From Pseudobutyrivibrio xylanivorans (GTDB taxonomy: Bacteria; Bacillota; Clostridia; Lachnospirales; Lachnospiraceae): a stretch of 64,000 bases of DNA. Below, piece by piece: positions 16,355 through 26,020 of this stretch. The translations under genes and the position numbers were made by a program. Numbering within the stretch: position 1 is the first letter of the stretch; each line of letters begins with the position of its first letter. Where the stretch lies: positions 1 to 64,000 of the forward strand of contig NZ_VTVE01000002.1 in the NCBI RefSeq assembly GCF_010906925.1, in the 5' to 3' direction. Below the pieces are notes generated by a model that was not told the origin of the DNA, made no database searches, and saw only the letters and a program-made list of their open reading frames with translations.

Positions 16355-17077
16355 TTAACCAAACATCTGAGCTGCAGCAAGTGCGTTGTATAGAAGGGAT
16401 GCAACAACACCACCACAGATAGGTGCTACAGCTGGAATCCATCCATAGCTCCAATTTCCGTTCTTCTTACCAAAGTTTGGTGCAAGGCAAAGATAAGCAA
16501 TACGAGGAGCTGTATCTCTTGCTGCATTCATTGCGTATCCTGTAAGACCACCAAATGAAGCACCACAAGCAACGATTACACCATATACAAGTACCCAAAC
16601 TGTGCGGTCAGAACCTGCTGGAATAAGAGCAAGTGTAAATACAAGAATAAATGTAGCTACGAACTCTGACATAAAGTTAAGGAACTGATTTGGGATAGAA
16701 GGTGCTGTACAGAAGCAACCTCTAACAACATCATCCTCAGCAGTAGCCTTGATATGATCGTGATAAAGAAGCATCAATATAGCTGCACCTACAAAACCAC
16801 CAAGCATCTGAGCAACTATCTGCCCAGGTACTGTGCTCCAATCACCGCTTCTGATTGCAATACCAATTGTAACTGCAGGGTTGAATGCTGAAGGGCATCC
16901 TGTGAAACTGCTCATTGCAAATGCAGGAACCATAACGGCCATTCCCCAACCGATAAGGATGTGAACTGCTCCGCCGCCCTTAAAACCAGACTTATTTAAA
17001 GAAACGTTACAGCAAACACCATCACCAAGTAATACAAGTATAATAGTACCAATAAACTCGCCTACATAAACTGACAT
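16355..17077 (-). CDS. glpF: Glycerol facilitator, aquaporin family
   Basis: A 240-residue MIP channel with six predicted membrane helices. The first pore motif is normal (AFNPAVTIG, near residue 66) but the second reads AMNAARDTAPR (near residue 185), that is Asn-Ala-Ala instead of Asn-Pro-Ala. The Arg and Asp typical of glyceroporins (ARD) are kept. Position between glpK and glpA makes glycerol uptake the likely role. RBS GGGGG 9 nt before the ATG. Confidence 0.92.
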   Translation of the reverse strand: MSVYVGEFIGTIILVLLGDGVCCNVSLNKSGFKGGGAVHILIGWGMAVMVPAFAMSSFTGCPSAFNPAVTIGIAIRSGDWSTVPGQIVAQMLGGFVGAAILMLLYHDHIKATAEDDVVRGCFCTAPSIPNQFLNFMSEFVATFILVFTLALIPAGSDRTVWVLVYGVIVACGASFGGLTGYAMNAARDTAPRIAYLCLAPNFGKKNGNWSYGWIPAVAPICGGVVASLLYNALAAAQMFG

Positions 17078-17105
17078 AAATATTACCCCCTTTAATTAAT
17101 AACTT

Positions 17106-17299
17106 TATAAGCACCTATTTAGCACTACATGCTCCCGTAGGCCACCTTCCATACTCGGGCAAGGGAACTCCCCTAAAGGGGCACCCTCCTTCCCCGGCAT
17201 GGATGCCATCTCCGTTCCACTACGGTCGGTGCTGGGCGAATGTCCCCTGGACATTCAGCACCCTACTCGCGCTTCCCCACTTTACGAAAGGTGCTTATA
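17106..17299. repeat. GC-rich element with 11-bp terminal inverted repeats
   Basis: About 194 bp between glpK and glpF, bounded by perfect inverted repeats TATAAGCACCT (17106-17116) and AGGTGCTTATA (17289-17299). The interior is far more GC-rich than its surroundings and full of hairpins: CCCC-TAAA-GGGG (17170-17181), GGCAT/ATGCC (17196-17207), CCGT/ACGG, and a long stem GAATGTCC/GGACATTC inside GGTGCT/AGCACC (17228-17262). It has no coding potential. It looks like a non-autonomous mobile or dispersed repeat, or a processed structured RNA in the glp transcript. Confidence 0.7.
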
Positions 17300-17327
17300 T
17301 TTTTACTTAACGTTGCTTTACCACAGG

Positions 17328-18890
<1,563 letters not shown>

Positions 18891-19469
18891 TTATAGCTGC
18901 CAGACCTCTTCATTAGTAGTCGATACTGCCAGCACCCCATTATTAAGTGCATTCATAACATCATCTCTGTCACTAATAAGGCCCCCCGCTAAGACAGGAA
19001 CTCTACTAGCTCTGTTCACCCTCTGGATAATCTTAGGTAAGACTATGCCAGGAAGAATCTCGATGACGTCCGGTGTAGATATTCCATGACGGTCTTGCTT
19101 CTCAATGTTCACAAGAGCCATACTATCAATTACAAAATATCTAAGCACCGTATATAAGCCTAACTCCTTCGCCCGTCCAATGAGATTTCCTTTGGTGGTG
19201 ATAATACCGTCTGCCTCAGTATTATTTTTAATAAAGTCGACTGAGATTTCTTTGGTGTTATTGAGGCCTGTAATCAAATCCAGGTGCACCATAGCTACCT
19301 TATCGACTGATTTTATTTTTTGTACAATATCCGGAATCGTACAAACATCTCCGTATAATATGAAGATTATCTCGCAATCCGTCTCTAAAGCATGAGCCAA
19401 ACCTTCGTCGTCTTTTATGGCTGCGATAACTGGATTAACCTCCAGCTTTTCGATGAATTCTCTATGCAT
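18891..19469 (-). CDS. glpP: Glycerol uptake operon antiterminator regulatory protein GlpP
   Basis: A 192-residue TIM-barrel-like regulator. MHREFIEKLEVNPVIAAIKD at the start, LYGDVCTIPDIV, MVHLDLITGL, and C-terminal VPVLAGGLISDRDDV are typical. In Bacillus GlpP with glycerol 3-phosphate prevents termination in glp leaders. ATG at 19469 with GGGAGGAG 6 nt upstream. It is the first gene of the glycerol operon and has a structured leader. Confidence 0.95.
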   Translation of the reverse strand: MHREFIEKLEVNPVIAAIKDDEGLAHALETDCEIIFILYGDVCTIPDIVQKIKSVDKVAMVHLDLITGLNNTKEISVDFIKNNTEADGIITTKGNLIGRAKELGLYTVLRYFVIDSMALVNIEKQDRHGISTPDVIEILPGIVLPKIIQRVNRASRVPVLAGGLISDRDDVMNALNNGVLAVSTTNEEVWQL

Positions 19470-19595
19470 TTTATACTCCTCCCTAGCACCTTTGCCTAAG
19501 TTTAGGCACAAAAAAAGAACATGCCTAAAGGAGCAAGAGCTCATCTCTTGTCACAGCCACATTCTCATCTCTCACGGGCATTTATTAACTTATCT
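19470..19595 (-). promoter_or_regulatory. Structured leader of glpP
   Basis: About 125 nt between the promoter and glpP. It holds two copies of AGAGATGAG (minus strand; 19564-19572 and 19540-19548), a hairpin CAAGAG-ATGAG-CTCTTG (19534-19550), and three short segments that can pair in two exclusive ways: UUUAGGCA (19522-19529) or UUAGGCA (19493-19499) with UGCCUAAA (19501-19508). A T7 run lies in the loop of one of these forms. This is a plausible GlpP or attenuation control region. Confidence 0.6.
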
Positions 19596-19601
19596 GATTA
19601 A

Positions 19602-19630
19602 ATCATAACGCAGTTATAGGTAAATATCAA
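19602..19630 (-). promoter_or_regulatory. Promoter of the glycerol operon
   Basis: TTGATA (19625-19630), 17 bp, TATGAT (19602-19607). No catabolite-response element of the usual consensus was found around it. The remaining bases to 19794 hold a short GGACAG/CTGTCC dyad (19750-19762) and nothing else I recognise. Confidence 0.65.
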
Positions 19631-19794
19631 CATAAATTTTTCACATAATTTAGCTTATGTATGCACAATTGACTAATATTGTCATTGTCTTATTATTAAC
19701 AATCTGTCAACTTTGCACTAATTAAGACGGTTCCCGGACTTTATTTATTGGACAGTCTGTCCTTTTAACCGCAATTTTTATTAAATTTGGACAT

Positions 19795-19828
19795 AAAAAA
19801 AGCAAGTTTTGATAATAAAACTTGCTTT
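19795..19828 (-). terminator. Terminator of thrH
   Basis: Minus-strand stem AAAGCAAGTTTT/AAAACTTGCTTT and T-run, 10 nt after the thrH stop. Confidence 0.9.
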
Positions 19829-19837
19829 GATTATTAA

Positions 19838-20440
19838 TTACTGCTGTACTGCCACAATAGCGTTATATAAGTCGTCGTACTCTTCAAAAGCAGGATACTG
19901 TGGATAGTCATTTTTAATAGCCTCAGTAGTTCTGAAAAGGAAGCCTGCCTTTGATGCCTGAATCATAGCTAAATCATTAAAGCTATCACCGCTGGCGATT
20001 GTTTCAAAACCGCAAGACTGAAGAGCCTTAACTGTAGTGAGCTTGCTCTTGTCGCATCTCATCTTATATCCTGTAATCTCACCATTGTCTCCAACAATAA
20101 GCTCATTGCAGAAAATTGTAGGCATGCCAAGCTTTTCCATTAAAGGTCCTGCAAACTGTGAGAAAGTATCACTGATAATAATTGTCTGTCCAAATGCTCT
20201 AAGCTTATCTAAGAACTCCTTAGCTCCTGGAAGTGGATCGATACCAGCGATAGTCTCCTGAATCTCCTTAAGACCTAAGCCATGCTCTTTTAAAATATCA
20301 ATACGATATTTCATAAGCTTGTCATAATCTGGCTCATCTCTTGTTGTCTTCTTGAGCTCAGGAATACCTGTAGCCTCTGCAAAAGCAATCCAAATCTCTG
20401 GAACCAAAACACCTTCTAAATCTAAGCAAGTAATATACAT
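19838..20440 (-). CDS. thrH: ThrH-type phosphoserine phosphatase / homoserine phosphotransferase
   Basis: A 200-residue HAD-family protein. The nucleophile motif here reads CLDLEGVLVPE (ThrH has DLEGVLxPE rather than DxDxT), followed by IISDTFSQFAGPLMEKLG and the acidic motif ASGDSFNDLAMI. ThrH makes homoserine phosphate or hydrolyses phosphoserine. Location after hom supports a role in threonine synthesis, and no thrB kinase is seen nearby. ATG at 20440 chosen for the GGAG 8 nt upstream. A structured element lies 27 nt before the start. Confidence 0.92.
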   Translation of the reverse strand: MYITCLDLEGVLVPEIWIAFAEATGIPELKKTTRDEPDYDKLMKYRIDILKEHGLGLKEIQETIAGIDPLPGAKEFLDKLRAFGQTIIISDTFSQFAGPLMEKLGMPTIFCNELIVGDNGEITGYKMRCDKSKLTTVKALQSCGFETIASGDSFNDLAMIQASKAGFLFRTTEAIKNDYPQYPAFEEYDDLYNAIVAVQQ

Positions 20441-20466
20441 AACAATTCTCCAATTTCTATTAGTAC

Positions 20467-20550
20467 GCCAGTTACGGCTACAAGCCTTAGAGTCTCTTAG
20501 CTCAACTACATATTTCACTTGAGAGACCTTAGAGCTTGATAGCTGCTGGC
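20467..20550 (-). ncRNA. Structured element, family copy 5 (before thrH)
   Basis: Read on the minus strand, outer stem GCCAG/CTGGC, then the family motif AGCTATCAAGCTCT, a stem GTCTCT/AGAGAC, the return strand GCTTG and the 3' motif GTAAC. It shares motifs with the other five copies but has different stem bases. It lies between hom and thrH, in the sense direction of the operon, ending 27 nt before the thrH start codon. It is the most divergent copy. Confidence 0.65.
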
Positions 20551-20620
20551 TCATTTTAACAACATAGTTACATTAAGTTTTCAATTTACAGCATTACATT
20601 AGATTTATCTACCACAAATT

Positions 20621-21817
20621 TTAGTAGAAACGAATCACTGAAATGATGCCACCAAGTGCTGCTGCACGCTCCTCGAACTCTGCCTCAGACATCTCTGCTG
20701 TAACAAAACCTGTCTCATTGTCTAAATCAAGGCTTGCGTACTCAACATTGCCAAATTCATTTTCGATATTAGACTGTAAAGCTGAAGTTCTAACAAAGAA
20801 ACGATATCTCTGCTCTAATGGATTAGCAAGTGTAAGCTTTTCAGCCTCCCAGCCAATCTTAACCTGTCTATTTGTATTTCTAGCAAGGAATACCATATCA
20901 CCAACTACTGCTGATGCTGTAGGAAGAGCACCTGCGCCTGCACCATAGTACATAGACTCACCAAGCATATTTCCCTTTACAGAAACAGCATTCATAACAC
21001 CTGCTACATGGTAAAGCATCTGCTCTGGCTTAATCATAAATGGAGCTACACGGCATGAATATGTGTCTCCCTCCTTAACGCTACGAGCAACAAGCTTGAT
21101 GCTGCAGCCCATTTCCTTAGCATATTTAAAATCTGTAGAAGAAATCTTGCTGATACCCTCTGTTGGAATATCATTGAAATCAACTGTCTTTCCAGAAATA
21201 AGTGATGTAAGAATTGCAATCTTACGGCAGCTATCATGACCCTCAACGTCAGCTGTTGGGTCCTTCTCTGCATAACCAAGAGCCTGTGCCTCAGCAAGGA
21301 TTTCATTGTAATCACTGCCAAACTGCTCCATATTTGTAAGCATGTAGTTAGTAGTACCGTTGCAAATTGCATCGATTTCCTCGATAACATCACCTGTAAG
21401 ACATGCAGTAAGTGTACGGATAATAGGAATACCACCGCCGACTGCTGCCTCGAACACGAAGTTAACACCGTGCTTGTCAGCGATTTCCATAAGCTCTGCG
21501 CCCTTGTCCGCTACTAGGGCTTTATTTGAAGTAGTGACAGACTTTCCAGCCTCAAGCATTTCCTTAACAAATGTGAAGGCAGGCTCCACACCACCCATAG
21601 TTTCAACGACAATCTGTACCTCTTCATCTTGTGCAATCTTCTTGTAATCCTTGACGAAGCAATCCTCGTGAGGGTCACCAGGAAAATCTCTCAAATCCAA
21701 GATATATTTAAGCTCAAGTTCCTCACCTAATCTAGCCTTGATAATATCTCTGTTTGTATCAAGAACTTTTGCTACACCGGAACCAATTGTTCCGTATCCC
21801 ATAATTGCTGCTTTCAT
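20621..21817 (-). CDS. hom: Homoserine dehydrogenase
   Basis: 398 residues. NAD(P)-binding GYGTIGSGVAKVL at the N-terminus, NKALVA, FEAAVGGGIPII and GTTNYML (near residue 153), then the catalytic KDPTADVEGHDSCRK segment; the C-terminal ~50 residues form an ACT-like tail. It reduces aspartate semialdehyde to homoserine for threonine and methionine. It starts 4 nt after the ACT regulator gene. Confidence 0.96.
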   Translation of the reverse strand: MKAAIMGYGTIGSGVAKVLDTNRDIIKARLGEELELKYILDLRDFPGDPHEDCFVKDYKKIAQDEEVQIVVETMGGVEPAFTFVKEMLEAGKSVTTSNKALVADKGAELMEIADKHGVNFVFEAAVGGGIPIIRTLTACLTGDVIEEIDAICNGTTNYMLTNMEQFGSDYNEILAEAQALGYAEKDPTADVEGHDSCRKIAILTSLISGKTVDFNDIPTEGISKISSTDFKYAKEMGCSIKLVARSVKEGDTYSCRVAPFMIKPEQMLYHVAGVMNAVSVKGNMLGESMYYGAGAGALPTASAVVGDMVFLARNTNRQVKIGWEAEKLTLANPLEQRYRFFVRTSALQSNIENEFGNVEYASLDLDNETGFVTAEMSEAEFEERAAALGGIISVIRFY

Positions 21818-21821
21818 GTTG

Positions 21822-22265
21822 TCACTCCCTTGCTAAAATCTTTACGTAGTTAACACCGCCAACATTTTCGATAGAATTAACTAATTCGGAGAAATCTCCT
21901 GAATCCTCAAGAACATCTACTGAAATAGTAACTGTAGCGAATCCGTTGACTGGAATACTTTGGTGTACTGTCAAAATATTCACATGAAAATGAGCCATCT
22001 CCTCAAGTACCTTGGAAAGAATTCCAGGCTCATCCTCTAATTGGATGACCATATTAACGGTTTTCCCTTTTGCATCCTCGTGGAATGGAAAAATGTCATC
22101 CTTATACTTATAAAAAGAGCTACGACTAATTCCAACCTGTTCTGTAGCTTCTTGAACTGAATCACACTTGCCAGTTTCAATAAGCTTCTTCGCAGCTACC
22201 ACCTTAAGCAAAACCTCAGGAACCGCCTTTTCTTTTAAAACAAAATAGGTAGTCTTCTCTGCCAT
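21822..22265 (-). CDS. ACT domain-containing regulator, PheB/UPF0735 family
   Basis: 147 residues. An N-terminal helix-turn-helix-like part (EATEQVGISRSSFYKYKDDIFPF, ~35-60) is followed by a C-terminal ACT domain (VIQLEDEPGILSKVLEEMAHFHVNI). The family is called PheB or UPF0735 and often sits beside hom; a role sensing an amino acid of the aspartate family is an inference. Start at the ATG at 22265 behind GGAGG. Confidence 0.9.
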   Translation of the reverse strand: MAEKTTYFVLKEKAVPEVLLKVVAAKKLIETGKCDSVQEATEQVGISRSSFYKYKDDIFPFHEDAKGKTVNMVIQLEDEPGILSKVLEEMAHFHVNILTVHQSIPVNGFATVTISVDVLEDSGDFSELVNSIENVGGVNYVKILARE

Positions 22266-22364
22266 ATATCCTCCATAAGTGTCTTTAGCACAAAAACATT
22301 TGTACACGCTCAGAAGATAATAACATTAAACACTACCTAATTTCAAGTACTATATTAAATTATT

Positions 22365-22386
22365 GCCTAGTAAAATTAGGCTTTTT
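22365..22386. terminator. Weak hairpin terminator between prfB and the ACT gene
   Basis: Stem GCCTA/TAGGC with a 7-nt loop. The T-run is on the plus strand; on the minus strand the hairpin is followed only by AATAATTTAAT. It probably marks the end of prfB but the orientation of the T-run is wrong for a clean minus-strand terminator. Confidence 0.4.
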
Positions 22387-22392
22387 CGTTTT

Positions 22393-23530
22393 TTAGTCCT
22401 CAGCAGTAGCTCCACGGTCTGGACAACCAAGAGAAAGCCACTTGAGATAGGCATTCATAAATGGTGTAAGCTTGCCATCTAATACTGCATCTGCATTGCC
22501 TGACTCCTCGCCTGTACGAAGATCCTTGACCATAGTGTATGGCTGTAATACGTATGAACGTATTTGATTTCCCCATCCTATATCTGAGACTTCGCCTCTG
22601 ATTCCACTAGCCTTGGCTGCATTCTCCTCCTGTTTCAAAAGAAGGAGCTTAGTCTTTAACATCTGCATTGCCTTATCCTTGTTTTGGAACTGACTACGCT
22701 CATTTTGGCAAGTAACAACTATTCCTGTAGGGAAATGTGTGATACGTATAGCCGAGCTGGTCTTGTTAATATGCTGGCCACCAGCACCTGATGAGCGATA
22801 TGTATCAATACGGATATCCTCTTCTTTGATTTCAACATCCACATCCTCTTCTATGTCAGGCATAACATCGCATGATGCAAATGAAGTCTGTCTCTTACCC
22901 TGTGCATTAAATGGAGAAATTCTAACAAGTCTGTGAATTCCCTTTTCTGATTTAAGGTAGCCGTATGCATTTTCTCCATTAACCTGAAATGTGACTGATT
23001 TGATACCAGCCTCATCTCCCTCCTGGTAATCAAGCTCCTCAACGGAAAATCCAGCATCAGAAGCCCAACGAGAATACATACGATAAAGCATCTGCACCCA
23101 ATCACATGCCTCAACGCCACCTGCTCCAGAATGAAGTGTCACAATAGCGCTGTCACTATCATACTCTCCCGATAAAAGAGTCTTCATTCTAAGAGTCTCT
23201 AAGTCACTTTCAAACTCTTCTATAAGAAGGCCAACAGTATCAACTATCTCCTGGTCCTCCTCTTCATTTCCAAGTTCGATGTAATCTTCTATTTCCTTAT
23301 ATAAGTCCTCAAGCTTATCGATGATTAGAACATCATCCTTCATGGACTTAAGCTCTTTCATTTTATTGGTAGACACTTGCGCATCTGCCCAAAAATCAGG
23401 AGCTTCCATCTCGCGCTCAAGCTCTTCTATACGAGCCTTCTTAGCTGCGACGTCAAAGTGAATCCCTCACTTCCGTCATAGAATTTTTGTGCGACGCAAG
23501 TCGCTGTTTGAACTGATCAAGTTCTATCAC
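22393..23530 (-). CDS. prfB: Peptide chain release factor 2 (programmed +1 frameshift)
   Basis: RF2 recognises UGA and UAA. The reading frame is split: a first frame from GTG at 23530 (GAGGTG upstream) runs 25 codons to CTT TGA (TGA at 23453-23455), and the protein continues in the +1 frame from GAC (23454) to 22393, giving about 378 residues. CTT-TGA-C and an upstream AGGG are the known RF2 autoregulatory shift site. The fused N-terminus IELDQFKQRLASH is standard for RF2, and the GGQ tripeptide is in RSSGAGGQHINKT. An internal methionine start would lose the first ~40 residues. Confidence 0.95.
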
Positions 23531-23575
23531 GAAATCACCTCTTTTCAATTCTCGCTTGTTACGCTTTTTACACCC

Positions 23576-23660
23576 GCCTGTTACGCTCTCAATCCTTACT
23601 ATTGCATCACTCGACTAACACGTCTCGCTAAGCAACAGTAAGAGATTGATAGCTACAGGC
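23576..23660 (-). ncRNA. Structured element, family copy 6 (before prfB)
   Basis: Minus-strand outer stem GCCTGT/ACAGGC, the motif AGCTATCAATCTCT, stem CAATC-T-CTTACT paired with AGTAAG-GATTG (same bulged T as in copies 1-3), terminal hexaloop GTGTTA between GAC and GTC, then GAGAGCGTAAC. It is 46 nt upstream of the prfB start, in the sense direction. Confidence 0.7.
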
Positions 23661-23735
23661 TATTTTAAAATAGCTATTACTGATAAAACTATTATCCACC
23701 ACTATTTCTTGCTATAACTTGCTCTGCCACTTGTA

Positions 23736-25016
23736 CTACTGGCGCAATACTTCTAAGGCCTTCTGAAGCTGATTATCAAACTCTACAGCATATTCATCAT
23801 CCTCGCCACCTAAGAATTCATATTCTATGACAACGTCCGGTGTGATGCCCTGGCCGTGGATACACTCTCCACTTGGAGTGTAGTACTTATTAGTAGTAAG
23901 CTTAATAGCTGAACCATCCTGTAATTGAAAACTTGTCTGAACAATACCCTTACCATAGGTCTGTGTGCCAATAATAGTGCCATACTTAAAATCACGTATA
24001 GCTCCTGTAAAAATCTCAGCAGAAGATGCTGTATTTCCATTAACTAGTACTACTGTAGGAATCTCTTTGTGGCTAGCATCTGAATTGTAATCTCTGCGAT
24101 TGCCCGCCTTGTCCATTGTGTACATTACAGTACCCTTTGGCAAAAGATAATCTAATATATTAGTAGCTGTATCAACTATACCGCCACCATTGTTTCTCAA
24201 ATCATAGATAACAGATGTCATGCCCTGAGCCTGTAAATCCTCAAATGCTTTTTCAAATTCCTTATCTGTGCTTCCTGTAAATTGAGAAATCTGGATATAA
24301 CCGATATTGTCATCCAGCATCTTATAGGAAACTGTCTCAACCTCAATAATATCTCTAACTAATGTAATCTCTATTTCTTCGCCGTCTCTATCAATAACAA
24401 TAGTCACTTCTGTGCCTTCATCGCCGCGAAGATATTTAGATACATAATCCTCAAGTGAATAGTTGACACCCTTATGGCCATCAGCAGAAACAATAATATC
24501 TCCTTCTTTGACGCCTCCCTTTTCAGCTGGAGAATCAGCATATACCTTTGTAACTACTACCTCTCCTGTGTCTGCATCCTTCTGAAGACCTGCGCCAATT
24601 CCACCAAAATTGCCATTGACTACGCTACTATATTCTTCATATTCTTCTGGTGTAAAATACTGAGAATATGGATCCTCAAGACTTTCAAATACTCCATGAT
24701 ATGCTCCATTTTGAAGTGTCTCTTGATCCACATCATTATAATAATAAGCATCTATCAAGTTCTCTAAATATGACAGTTTAGAATCGGCATTTTGCATGAT
24801 TTTAGCATTCTGTGTATCTATATAGCTTTTGCTTATAGCCATGGTAATGCTAGTGCCAACAATTATTCCTATAAATACGTATAGCGCTATTGCTAAACTC
24901 TTATGCACTTTCTTTTCACCCTGAGGATTCTCCTCTACAGGGTTTAGATTTTCGACTTCCCCAGAACTCGCCTCTGTGTTAAGACTTGTGTTTACTTCTT
25001 CAAATTCTTCATTCAT
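23736..25016 (-). CDS. ctpA: Carboxy-terminal processing protease, S41 family
   Basis: 426 residues: one N-terminal membrane helix (about 40-61), a PDZ domain (GGIGAGLQKDADTGEVVVTKV, ~140-220) and the S41 catalytic core with the nucleophile in NTASSAEIFTG and the general-base lysine in GTQTYGKGIVQTSF. It acts outside the membrane on cell-wall proteins. It follows ftsX, as in many clostridia, but the M23 peptidase commonly found between them is absent. GAGGG before the ATG. Confidence 0.94.
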   Translation of the reverse strand: MNEEFEEVNTSLNTEASSGEVENLNPVEENPQGEKKVHKSLAIALYVFIGIIVGTSITMAISKSYIDTQNAKIMQNADSKLSYLENLIDAYYYNDVDQETLQNGAYHGVFESLEDPYSQYFTPEEYEEYSSVVNGNFGGIGAGLQKDADTGEVVVTKVYADSPAEKGGVKEGDIIVSADGHKGVNYSLEDYVSKYLRGDEGTEVTIVIDRDGEEIEITLVRDIIEVETVSYKMLDDNIGYIQISQFTGSTDKEFEKAFEDLQAQGMTSVIYDLRNNGGGIVDTATNILDYLLPKGTVMYTMDKAGNRRDYNSDASHKEIPTVVLVNGNTASSAEIFTGAIRDFKYGTIIGTQTYGKGIVQTSFQLQDGSAIKLTTNKYYTPSGECIHGQGITPDVVIEYEFLGGEDDEYAVEFDNQLQKALEVLRQ

Positions 25017-25062
25017 TACTATTCCCTCTGTTCAAAATAAAACTAGTTGCTAACCATATACT

Positions 25063-25091
25063 AAAAGTGCCTCGGCGTCTGCCAAGGCACT
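25063..25091 (-). terminator. Terminator after ftsX
   Basis: Minus-strand stem AGTGCCTTGGC/GCCGAGGCACT then TTTTAG; lies between ftsX and ctpA, so ctpA may depend on read-through or a separate promoter. Confidence 0.75.
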
Positions 25092-25111
25092 CCCCAGATT
25101 TCATTATTATA

Positions 25112-26020
25112 CTAAACTCTAAGATGTTTATGCAAGGTCAGTCTAGAACCTACCCAACCGATTCCCACACCAAGTATTAATGATATCGGTACAAGAGTGT
25201 TAAATATTGTCTTTACTGGTATGAAAGAAACCATGCTACTTAAGAAATTAAACTCGCTTGCTGCATAAGCAACTACCTTTTCATATATAAAGAACAATAA
25301 TACAAGAGGAATGATAGAACCTATCAGACCAATTGCAATACCCTCTACTACGAATGGAGCTCTGACGAATGCATCCTTGGCTCCTATCAACTTCATAATG
25401 GCAATTTCTTCTCTACGGACAGAAATACCAACCATAACTGTATTACTAATCAAGAATACAGATACGAATAACAGAATAATGACAATTGCCATTGAAACTA
25501 TCGTAATCGCACTGTTGATATCCGTAAGTGTCTTAGCTGCTACCTCAGATTTGTTTACTTTTCTGACGCCTTCAAGTCCTTCGAGATAAGATACAAGAGT
25601 AGACTGCATAGAAACGTCACTGAGATATATCTCATAGTTAGCAGAATCTGCAAGAGGATTATCCTCTCTAAAACTCTCAGCTGCCTCTGGGTGTCCCTCA
25701 AAATAAACTTCTTTGTAATTCTCCCAAGCATCTTCAGCTGAAACGAAATTGTAAGAAGCTACTTCTGGGCGTTTTTTAATCTCTGAACCTATTTCATCAA
25801 TACGCTCCTGAGTAATACCCTTGTCAAAGAAACAAGTTACTGCAACGCCTTCCTCAGCTTCCTTAAGCATAGTCTGGAAGTTGGTGCCAAGTGAATAGAA
25901 TATACCAAAAAGGAAAATACAAGCTGTCATAGTCGCTATAGATGCCAATGAGAAAAGCTTGTTTCTCCAAATATTTTTAATACCCTGGCCAATGTTATAT
26001 AAGTGAGTGCTAATCTTCAT
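25112..26020 (-). CDS. ftsX: Cell division protein FtsX
   Basis: 302 residues. Four membrane segments: one at the N-terminus (LASIATMTACIFLFG), a large extracellular domain (about 45-150), then three C-terminal helices. With FtsE it forms an ABC-type complex that activates wall hydrolases. The start is the ATG at 26020 because GGAGG is 8 nt upstream; two earlier in-frame codons are too close to it. It overlaps the end of ftsE by 11 nt. Confidence 0.94.
   Translation of the reverse strand: MKISTHLYNIGQGIKNIWRNKLFSLASIATMTACIFLFGIFYSLGTNFQTMLKEAEEGVAVTCFFDKGITQERIDEIGSEIKKRPEVASYNFVSAEDAWENYKEVYFEGHPEAAESFREDNPLADSANYEIYLSDVSMQSTLVSYLEGLEGVRKVNKSEVAAKTLTDINSAITIVSMAIVIILLFVSVFLISNTVMVGISVRREEIAIMKLIGAKDAFVRAPFVVEGIAIGLIGSIIPLVLLFFIYEKVVAYAASEFNFLSSMVSFIPVKTIFNTLVPISLILGVGIGWVGSRLTLHKHLRV

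Noticed and set aside
17106-17299. Insertion sequence
   Set aside because: Too short for a transposase and no coding frame; kept as a non-autonomous repeat only.
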